From positions 1-12,376 of the forward strand of contig CALPSU020000038.1 of the NCBI GenBank assembly GCA_943326315.2: DNA of 12,376 bases. Direction: 5' to 3'. The position numbers were made by a program, and so were the translations under genes. This document shows, in pieces, positions 5,729 to 12,376 of this stretch. Within the stretch, counting starts at the first letter, position 1. Every line of letters begins with the position of its first letter. A model generated the notes under the pieces. The model did not search any database. It saw nothing but the letters and a program-made list of their open reading frames with translations, and had not been told where the DNA came from. The DNA is from Chryseobacterium gleum (GTDB lineage: Bacteria > Bacteroidota > Bacteroidia > Flavobacteriales_D > Crocinitomicaceae).

Positions 5729-7072
5729 ATGAAAATATCTAATAATCAGATGTTTAGAAACTTTAACAAGTGGTGTTTAGGAATGCTTACAGCGATATTA
5801 TTCGTAGGTACATTCAATGCAAATGCCCAAGGCGAAGCACTTTTCAAAGCAAAATGTGCAAGTTGTCATCAACCACATAAAAATGGTACAGGTCCAAAAT
5901 TGTTTCAAGTTAGAACAAAATGGTCCGATGGTGGAGCTAAAGATGGTTCAATTTATCAATGGGTAAAAAATTGGCAAAATGCAGTAGCGACAGATCCGTA
6001 TGCTCAAACAGTTTCTACGTGGTCTCCGACTGCAATGCAAGCTTTTCCTGAGTTAGAAAAAGCAGATGTAGACGCTATTCTTGACTGGGTAGATTCTCAG
6101 GCAGATCCTGCAACTGCCGCTCCTGATGCAGGCGCTGAGGGAGGAACAGGTGTTGTAGGTGAAGATTTGACTGAGGAAGATTCAAACTCATGGGTTTGGG
6201 TTTTATTAGGAATAATCTTCATTACTATTATAATGGCTGTTGGAGGTGTTCGTAGACAATTAAAAATTGTAACAGAAGAACATACAGTTGAAAAGCAAAC
6301 CTATACAGATGAGTTCCGTTCATGGGCTTGGATAAACAAAAAATATGTAATGCTAGGTTCATTAGTAATATTTATTTCTTTGTTAGTTTCAGGTATAATA
6401 GGTTTAGGAAACATAGGTGTTGTTGAAGAATATCATCCATCACAACCAATTGCTTTCCCACATGCTATACATACTGGAACTAATGGTATTGATTGTAAAT
6501 ACTGTCACAACTCTGTTACTAAGTCAAAATCAGCAGGTTTGCCAACGGTAAATGTTTGTATGAATTGTCATAAACAAATCAATGGTAGAACACCAGCTCA
6601 GCAAGAACAAATAGCTAAAGTATATGAGGCTGCTGGTTGGGATGCAGGAGGTATGAAATATACTGGAAAAACAAAAGAGATTGTTTGGAATAAAGTTCAT
6701 ACTTTACCTGATCACGTTTACTTTAACCATTCTCAACATGTTGTTGTTGGTGGGGTTGATTGTAAACAATGTCACGGTGATATGACTAAACAAGTAGAAA
6801 CAGTTAAAGTTCAGCCAGTTTCTGAATTGAACAAAATTGAAGGAAACGTTGTTTTAACTAGACCAACTCTTACAATGGGATGGTGTATTGAATGTCATGG
6901 TGAAAAAGAAATCTCAACTGGGTCTATTGATTCAAAAGGAGATGGATATTATAATGAAATCCATAAACGTTTATTAAATAATGATAAAAAATTATATAGT
7001 AAATATTTAGATGACGGAAAAGTAACTGTGAAAGAACTTGGCGGATGGGAATGTGCTAAATGTCACTATTAA
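5729..7072 (+). CDS. actA: Alternative Complex III multihaem cytochrome subunit ActA
   Basis: 447 residues. It carries haem c and passes electrons from ActB towards the oxidase or a soluble cytochrome. An N-terminal signal peptide ends near ANAQ (31-34). A monohaem cytochrome c domain follows: CASCH (43-47), with M103 in AMQAFPELEKADVDAILDWV as the likely sixth ligand. A linker rich in Ala, Gly, Asp and Glu (125-152) leads to a first membrane helix (about 154-174), a cytoplasmic loop and a second helix (about 206-229), returning the C-terminus to the periplasm. Five more sites follow: CKYCH (256-260), CMNCH (277-281), CKQCH (345-349), CIECH (386-390) and CAKCH (442-446). The ATG at 5729 is used; a second one at residue 8 would also leave a good signal peptide. 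The last haem site ends one residue before the stop. It is the first gene of the operon, 30 bases before actB. Confidence 0.93.
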   Translation: MKISNNQMFRNFNKWCLGMLTAILFVGTFNANAQGEALFKAKCASCHQPHKNGTGPKLFQVRTKWSDGGAKDGSIYQWVKNWQNAVATDPYAQTVSTWSPTAMQAFPELEKADVDAILDWVDSQADPATAAPDAGAEGGTGVVGEDLTEEDSNSWVWVLLGIIFITIIMAVGGVRRQLKIVTEEHTVEKQTYTDEFRSWAWINKKYVMLGSLVIFISLLVSGIIGLGNIGVVEEYHPSQPIAFPHAIHTGTNGIDCKYCHNSVTKSKSAGLPTVNVCMNCHKQINGRTPAQQEQIAKVYEAAGWDAGGMKYTGKTKEIVWNKVHTLPDHVYFNHSQHVVVGGVDCKQCHGDMTKQVETVKVQPVSELNKIEGNVVLTRPTLTMGWCIECHGEKEISTGSIDSKGDGYYNEIHKRLLNNDKKLYSKYLDDGKVTVKELGGWECAKCHY

Positions 7073-7102
7073 TTTACGCATAGAAAAAATTCAAAAAAGC
7101 AC

Positions 7103-10100
7103 ATGGGAACAAATAGAACATATTGGAAGGGTATTGAAGAGTTAAATCAGACTCCTGAATTCCTTGAAACGGTAGAGAAAGAATTTGCTCAAGAAGTGTC
7201 AGTACAAGAATTTCTTGGAGATGACAATTTAGCAGAATCTTCTACTAACCGTCGTGATTTCATGAAATTTTTAGGTTTCAGCGTTGCTGCTGCTACATTA
7301 GCTGCTTGTGAGGCTCCTGTTACTAAGGCTATTCCTTATGTAATAAAACCTGAAAATGTAACTCCTGGTATGCCAACTTGGTATGCTTCAACATACTACG
7401 ATGGTAATTCATATGCTAGTATTGTTGTTAAAACAAGAGAAGGTAGACCAATCTATATTAAAGGTAACGCAGATTACGGTATTACAAAGGGGGCTGTTAA
7501 TGCTCAAATTTTAGCTTCAGTTTTAGGTTTGTATGAAGGTTCAAGACTTCAAAACCCAACTATAAGTGGAGTTGATAGTGATTGGAATAAAATTGATTCT
7601 ACAATCAAAAAAGAATTAGGTGCAATTGCAGCCAAAAAAGGTAAAATTGTTTTAGTTTCAAATACAATTATTAGTCCTTCTATTACTGGAAGTATAGCTT
7701 CTTTAGCTGCATCTTTAGGTTCTACTGAAGAAATGCCGATATTTGAGCATATTCAATACGATGCGGTTTCATATGCTGGTATTCGTCTAGCTAATTTAGC
7801 TTCTTTTGGAGCAAATGTTATTCCTGATTATAATTTCGCAAATGCCAAAACTATTGTAAGTGTTGGTGCTGATTTCTTAGGTACTTGGTTATTATCTAAT
7901 CAATATCAATCAGAATATTTAATAAATAGAAATCCAGATTCTGAGTGGATGTCTAGACATTTTCAGTTTGAAACTGTAATGTCTTTAACAGGATCAAATG
8001 CTGATTATAGAGCAATGATCAAGCCTTCAGAACAAGCTAATGTTTTAGCTTATATTCTAAAAGGTTTTGGAGTTGATACTGGTGTTTCTTCTACATTATC
8101 TGCTGATGTTCGTAAAAAAGCAGATGAAGCTGTTAGATCATTAAAAGCATCTAAAACTGAATCATTAGTTGTTGCAGGATCAAATAATAAATCGGTTCAA
8201 TTATTAGTAAATAAATTAAACAGTGTTTTAGGAGCTTATACTAAAACAATTAACATAAATAACCCAGTTAACTTATTCAAGTCAGAAGATGAGAAAATGA
8301 ATAAATTGGTTCAAGATGTAATTGCTGGTAAAGGTCCTGACGCTATTTTATTTCAAGGTGCTAATCCAGTTTATACATTATCGAATGGTGAACAATTTGG
8401 AAAAGCATTATCGAAAATTAAATTATCTGTTTCTTTCAGTTCTCATGCTGATGAAACTGCTGTTAATTGTAAATTCGTTTGTCCTGATCACCATGCATTA
8501 GAATCATGGAGTGATTTCAATCCTAAAATGAATCACTATTCTATTGCACAACCAACAATTCGTCCATTGTTTAATACTGCATCTTTTGGAGAATCTCTAT
8601 TAGTTTGGGCTGGTAAGGCATCTCGTGGCGGTAAAGATTCTAAAGTTGTTTACGATACAATCAAAGCTAATTGGGAAATTAACAGTTTTCCAATGCAATC
8701 TGAATACAAAGATTTTCATACATATTGGAGTATGGCTGTACATAATAGTTGTATAGAATCTCCTGCAATTCCTGCTTCTTCACCAATTTTCATTGAAGCT
8801 TCTTTAGCTGGTGTAACTGGTCACTTACCTAAAGGTAATGGTGTTGAAGTTGTTTTATACCAAAAAATTGGTATAGGTAATGGTTCTCAAGCAAATAATC
8901 CTTGGTTACAAGAGTTGCCAGATCCAATTACAAAAGCAACTTGGGATAATTACATTACTATGAACCCTTCAGAAATGAAAGGAACATATCAAATAACATT
9001 TGATCAAGAAACAGGATTGAATTTAGCGACTGTTAAAGTTGGGTCTAATTCTGTTACTTTACCTGTATATCCTTCACCAGGCCAAGCTCCAGGAACAATT
9101 GGTATTGCGTTAGGATATGGAAGAGGTGCTAATGGTGAAAAAATTGGTAAAGCAGCATTTCAAACTAAAGAGTACGGTGGATATGAATTAGGTGAAAATG
9201 GAATTCCTAAGCCAATTGGTGCAAATGTTTTCCCTTTCTCTAAATTTGAAAACGGTTCTTTAAATTACGATGTTTCAGGTTCAATGAATAAAGTAGATGG
9301 ATTATATTTAATCGCTGCTACTCAAATTCATCATACTGTGATGGGACGTCATTCTATTGTTCGTGAAACTACATTTGATATTTATCAATCTAAAGATAAA
9401 TCAGCATATAATCCTGAGCATTTATTGTCTGTTTTAGATAAAGATGGGAAGCATACAAAAATACCTGTAAGCGAAGCTGATTTATGGGAAGAACATCCTG
9501 TTGAACATATTGGTCATAGATGGGGAATGGCAATTGATTTATCTTCTTGTATTGGTTGTGGATCTTGTTTAATTTCTTGTCAAGCTGAAAATAATGTTCC
9601 TGTTGTAGGAAAAGATGAAGTAAGAAGAGGTCGTGAAATGCATTGGATTCGTATCGATCGTTATTATGCATCTGATGAAGAAGTTGCAGTTGGTACTAGA
9701 AAAGGTGAAATAGATTATCATAATGCTGAAATTGCATCAGTAAATCCAAAGGTAGTTCACATGCCAATGTTATGTCACCACTGTAATCATGCTCCTTGTG
9801 AGACTGTTTGTCCAGTTGCTGCAACAAATCATAGTAATGAAGGTTTAAACCAAATGGCTTACAACAGATGTATTGGTACAAGATATTGTGCAAATAACTG
9901 TCCTTATAAAGTACGTCGCTTCAACTGGTTTAATTACCCATCTTATAAAAAATTCGCAGAAGTTAATCCTGCTCAAGACGATTTAGGCCGTATGGTATTA
10001 AATCCTGACGTTACTGTTCGTACGCGTGGGGTAATGGAAAAATGTTCTTTCTGTGTACAGAAAATCCAAGCTACAAAATTAGTTGCAAAAGAAAATGGAA

Positions 10101-10384
10101 CACCCGTATTAGATGGTTCTTTAGAAACAGCTTGTTCGGAAACTTGTCCTACTAAAGCTATTACTGTTGGTGATTGGAACGATGTGAATTCTAAAATTCG
10201 TAAAAGCTCATCTGATAAACGTGCTTATCAAGCATTAGAAGAAGTTGGGGTTAAACCAAATATATGGTATAAAGTGAAAGTGAGAAATGAGCACAACCCT
10301 GAGTTGAATTCATTACAAGTCGAAGATGTTGCTCATCACGAGGGACATTCTAAAGGACACGGAGAAAAAAAGAGTCATCATTAA
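7103..10384 (+). CDS. actB: Alternative Complex III Fe-S subunit ActB (Tat-variant molybdopterin oxidoreductase-like)
   Basis: 1093 residues. It moves electrons from the quinol site at ActC to the ActA haems. The N-terminus is the long Tat variant of this family: YWKGIEELNQTPEF (7-20), then the twin arginines in NRRDFMKFLG (49-58), a hydrophobic stretch and LAAC (66-69), so Cys69 may be lipidated. Residues from about 80 to 790 resemble a molybdopterin oxidoreductase; in characterised complexes this part holds no molybdenum. The C-terminal domain has four ferredoxin-type Cys groups: C816/C819/C822/C826, C891/C894/C899/C903, C923/C929/C933, and C981/C984 with C1011/C1015. The third group has Thr926 where a Cys is expected (CIGT rather than CIGC), which fits the known [3Fe-4S] cluster beside three [4Fe-4S]. 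The tail (1076-1093) is His-rich. It lies 30 bases after actA and 19 before actC. Confidence 0.94.
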   Translation: MGTNRTYWKGIEELNQTPEFLETVEKEFAQEVSVQEFLGDDNLAESSTNRRDFMKFLGFSVAAATLAACEAPVTKAIPYVIKPENVTPGMPTWYASTYYDGNSYASIVVKTREGRPIYIKGNADYGITKGAVNAQILASVLGLYEGSRLQNPTISGVDSDWNKIDSTIKKELGAIAAKKGKIVLVSNTIISPSITGSIASLAASLGSTEEMPIFEHIQYDAVSYAGIRLANLASFGANVIPDYNFANAKTIVSVGADFLGTWLLSNQYQSEYLINRNPDSEWMSRHFQFETVMSLTGSNADYRAMIKPSEQANVLAYILKGFGVDTGVSSTLSADVRKKADEAVRSLKASKTESLVVAGSNNKSVQLLVNKLNSVLGAYTKTININNPVNLFKSEDEKMNKLVQDVIAGKGPDAILFQGANPVYTLSNGEQFGKALSKIKLSVSFSSHADETAVNCKFVCPDHHALESWSDFNPKMNHYSIAQPTIRPLFNTASFGESLLVWAGKASRGGKDSKVVYDTIKANWEINSFPMQSEYKDFHTYWSMAVHNSCIESPAIPASSPIFIEASLAGVTGHLPKGNGVEVVLYQKIGIGNGSQANNPWLQELPDPITKATWDNYITMNPSEMKGTYQITFDQETGLNLATVKVGSNSVTLPVYPSPGQAPGTIGIALGYGRGANGEKIGKAAFQTKEYGGYELGENGIPKPIGANVFPFSKFENGSLNYDVSGSMNKVDGLYLIAATQIHHTVMGRHSIVRETTFDIYQSKDKSAYNPEHLLSVLDKDGKHTKIPVSEADLWEEHPVEHIGHRWGMAIDLSSCIGCGSCLISCQAENNVPVVGKDEVRRGREMHWIRIDRYYASDEEVAVGTRKGEIDYHNAEIASVNPKVVHMPMLCHHCNHAPCETVCPVAATNHSNEGLNQMAYNRCIGTRYCANNCPYKVRRFNWFNYPSYKKFAEVNPAQDDLGRMVLNPDVTVRTRGVMEKCSFCVQKIQATKLVAKENGTPVLDGSLETACSETCPTKAITVGDWNDVNSKIRKSSSDKRAYQALEEVGVKPNIWYKVKVRNEHNPELNSLQVEDVAHHEGHSKGHGEKKSHH

Positions 10385-10403
10385 TTGAATAAATACAATT
10401 GTA

Positions 10404-11846
10404 ATGCATAAGGAAGCGGCAATTAGAGAACCCCTCATTTTAGGGCACAAATCGTATCACGATATTACGGAAGACGTTTGTAGTCCAATTGAGGATAAAG
10501 CACCAAGAATGTGGTATATACTATTCGGTATTGCTTTAATTATAGGTCTATACGGAGTTGGATGTATCGCATATCTTTTAGGTACGGGTATCGGTGTATG
10601 GGGACTAAACAAAACCATTGGATGGGCTTGGGATATCACTAACTTTGTTTGGTGGGTTGGTATCGGACATGCAGGTACATTAATTTCAGCAGTTTTGTTA
10701 TTGTTTCGTCAAAAATGGAGAATGGCCATTAATAGATCAGCAGAAGCCATGACAATATTTGCTGTATTTATGGCAGGTACCTTCCCATTAATTCATATGG
10801 GTCGTTTATGGGTTGGTTATTGGACAATGCCATTACCGAATCAATTTGGTTCTTTATGGGTTAACTTTAACTCTCCTTTACTATGGGACGTTTTTGCAAT
10901 TTCGACTTATTTGTCCGTATCCTTAGTGTTTTGGTACATTGGTTTAATACCTGATTTTGCTACAATTCGTGATAGAGCTAAAAGACCAGTTCCAAAAAGA
11001 ATGTATAGTATGCTTGCATTTGGTTGGTCTGGTAGAGCAAAGCATTGGAACCGTTTTGAATTAATATCTTTAGTATTAGCTGGTATTGCTACTCCTTTAG
11101 TTTTTTCGGTTCACTCTATTGTATCTTTCGATTTTGCTACTTCTGTTATTCCAGGTTGGCATACAACTATTTTCCCTCCTTATTTCGTATGTGGAGCTGT
11201 ATTCTCTGGATTTGCAATGGTACAAACATTGATGTTAGTTATGCGTAAAGCAATGAGATTAGAGGCTTACATTCATGTTCGTCATGTTGAGTACATGAAC
11301 ATTGTAATCATGGTTACTGGTTCTATTGTAGGTGTTGCATATTTAACAGAGTTATTTGTTTCTTGGTATTCAGGTGTTGAATACGAACAATACGCATTTA
11401 TTAATAGAGCTACTGGACCATATTGGTGGGCTTATTGGTCTATGATGACTTGTAACGTTATTTCTCCTCAGTTAATGTGGATTAGATCTTTAAGAAGAAG
11501 TTTATTATTTACATTTATTATTTCAATTGTTGTAAATATTGGGATGTGGTTTGAGCGTTACGTAATTATTGTTACTTCTTTACATAGAGATTATTTACCA
11601 TCTTCATGGTCTATGCATTTTCCAAGTCATATTGATATTGGTGTATATGTTGGAACAATTGGTTTATTCTTTGTGTTCTTCTTATTGTTTGCTCGTTTCT
11701 TCCCAGTATTGGCTTTGAATGAGGTTAAAACAATTTTGAAATCTTCAGGAGAATCTTATAAAAATGCACCAAGTCATGGTCACGATAGTCATGGACATTC
11801 AGATCATGGACATATAGAAGATAATACTAATTCAAATAATCAATAA
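10404..11846 (+). CDS. actC: Alternative Complex III membrane subunit ActC (NrfD/PsrC family)
   Basis: 480 residues, inner membrane. It is the NrfD-like subunit that holds the quinol site under ActB. About ten membrane helices can be placed (near 34-59, 78-102, 113-137, 158-181, 216-239, 254-280, 296-321, 340-358, 365-390, 410-434). Family stretches include GIGHAGTLISAVLLLFRQKWR (split here at 86-106), AEAMTIFAVFMAG (113-125) and FPLIHMGR (127-134), with polar and charged residues inside helices suited to quinol binding and proton movement. The N-terminal REPLILGHKSYHDIT (8-22) is also typical. The C-terminus (457-470) is a His/Gly/Asp/Ser stretch with His at every second or third residue, resembling the tail of ActB. 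The ATG at 10404 follows actB by 19 bases; actD starts 6 bases after its stop. Confidence 0.94.
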   Translation: MHKEAAIREPLILGHKSYHDITEDVCSPIEDKAPRMWYILFGIALIIGLYGVGCIAYLLGTGIGVWGLNKTIGWAWDITNFVWWVGIGHAGTLISAVLLLFRQKWRMAINRSAEAMTIFAVFMAGTFPLIHMGRLWVGYWTMPLPNQFGSLWVNFNSPLLWDVFAISTYLSVSLVFWYIGLIPDFATIRDRAKRPVPKRMYSMLAFGWSGRAKHWNRFELISLVLAGIATPLVFSVHSIVSFDFATSVIPGWHTTIFPPYFVCGAVFSGFAMVQTLMLVMRKAMRLEAYIHVRHVEYMNIVIMVTGSIVGVAYLTELFVSWYSGVEYEQYAFINRATGPYWWAYWSMMTCNVISPQLMWIRSLRRSLLFTFIISIVVNIGMWFERYVIIVTSLHRDYLPSSWSMHFPSHIDIGVYVGTIGLFFVFFLLFARFFPVLALNEVKTILKSSGESYKNAPSHGHDSHGHSDHGHIEDNTNSNNQ

Positions 11847-11852
11847 TTAGAC

Positions 11853-12376
11853 ATGGCAGAGAAAGTTATTTATGCAATGTATGACGATGATGATGTACTT
11901 AAAGATGGTGCAAAATTATTAGTCGCTAAAGGAATTAAAATTTCTGAAGTTTTTTCTCCTTTTCCTATTCATGGAATAGATCCTATTATTGGTGTCAAAC
12001 AGACTCGTTTGGGAATTGTATCTTTCCTTTTTGCGATCACTGGAACTTTATTGGCAACTTATGGTATGCGTTTCTTTATGATAACGGATTGGCCTATGAA
12101 TATTGGAGGTAAACCAAATCAAACTTATTTAGATAATATGTTGGCATTTATTCCAGTTACGTTTGAGTTTACTGTTATGTGTGCAGCTCACGGTATGGCA
12201 ATTACTTATTTATTAAGAAATAAAACCTTACCTGGTATGCCTGCTCAAAACCCTGATCCAAGAACAACAGATGATAAGTTTGTAATAGAACTTAGACATT
12301 CTGAAAATTCTCAATTTTCAGAAGAAGAGTTGCTTTCAACTTTAAAGCAAACAGGAATAATAGAAATTGATCAAAA
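11853..12376 (+). CDS. actD: Alternative Complex III subunit ActD (DUF3341), cut by the right edge
   Basis: 174 complete codons are visible from the ATG at 11853, and the frame is still open at the edge. An N-terminal soluble part (1-50) opens MAEKVIYAMYDDDDVLKDGAK (given here only to its first 21 residues' pattern: Tyr then an Asp run) and includes SPFPIHGID (35-43), a hallmark of DUF3341 proteins. Two membrane helices follow (about 52-75 and 96-121), separated by a loop with ITDWPMNIGGKP (77-88). The C-terminal part has DPRTTDDKF (135-143), another family mark. ActD packs against ActC in the membrane as an accessory subunit. Family members are about this long, so little is likely missing. 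The 6-base gap from actC points to coupled translation. Confidence 0.92.
   Translation, partial: MAEKVIYAMYDDDDVLKDGAKLLVAKGIKISEVFSPFPIHGIDPIIGVKQTRLGIVSFLFAITGTLLATYGMRFFMITDWPMNIGGKPNQTYLDNMLAFIPVTFEFTVMCAAHGMAITYLLRNKTLPGMPAQNPDPRTTDDKFVIELRHSENSQFSEEELLSTLKQTGIIEIDQ

Noticed and set aside
9390..9893. Two minus-strand open frames inside actB
   Set aside because: They lie wholly inside the Fe-S domain of actB. The protein products are rich in Gln, His, Leu and Tyr, as expected from antisense of this coding sequence.
10457..10639. Minus-strand frame of 60 codons within actC
   Set aside because: It is antisense to the first membrane helices of ActC and has no independent support.

Overview
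The window looks like chromosomal DNA of a Bacteroidota bacterium, most likely of the Flavobacteriales. The evidence is low GC content, start regions without clear Shine-Dalgarno sequences, TAnnTTTG-type -7 promoter boxes ahead of most genes, and gene families typical of that group: a Tat-variant ActB, a SPOR lipoprotein-like neighbour, and separate FeoA and FeoB followed by a small Cys-rich partner. I do not assign a genus.

Layout. The left part (141-2488, minus strand) is a ferrous iron uptake operon: feoA, feoB, and then a 43-residue FeoB-associated Cys-rich membrane peptide whose start lies one base after the feoB stop. A possible partial gene on the plus strand ends just beyond it at 133. 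Next on the minus strand are an unidentified two-helix membrane protein (2556-3017) and an orphan lipoprotein resembling Fe3+-binding ABC receptors of the FbpA type (3152-4174). This lipoprotein gene is divergent from a HEAT-like helical protein (4227-4793). The HEAT-like gene converges on a secreted SPOR-domain protein (4790-5188), and the two stop codons overlap.

A 540-base intergenic region (5189-5728) follows. It holds the promoter of the SPOR gene, an FNR/CRP-like palindrome, two AT-rich hairpins, a Pho-box-like direct repeat and the probable promoter of the right-hand operon. From 5729 to the right edge runs the plus-strand operon for Alternative Complex III (quinol:cytochrome c / quinol:oxidase-coupled oxidoreductase): actA (a membrane cytochrome with six CxxCH motifs), actB (a molybdopterin-oxidoreductase-like domain fused to a four-cluster Fe-S domain), actC (NrfD-like quinol-binding membrane subunit) and actD (DUF3341, cut by the window edge). 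The later act genes presumably lie beyond the window.

How it fits together. Quinol is oxidised at ActC; electrons pass through the Fe-S clusters of ActB to the haems of ActA and on to a terminal oxidase or soluble cytochrome. The complex needs much iron (six haems and four Fe-S clusters in ActA and ActB alone). The Feo system and an FbpA-like lipoprotein lie nearby, but no sequence evidence shows that they are co-regulated. I saw no mobile element, CRISPR array, rRNA or tRNA. The points most worth a second look are regulatory: the operator-like palindromes, the back-to-back promoter pair at 4179-4207 and the Pho-box-like repeat ahead of actA. The His-rich tails of ActB and ActC, the N-terminal extra haem domain of ActA and the orphan FbpA-like lipoprotein are also notable.
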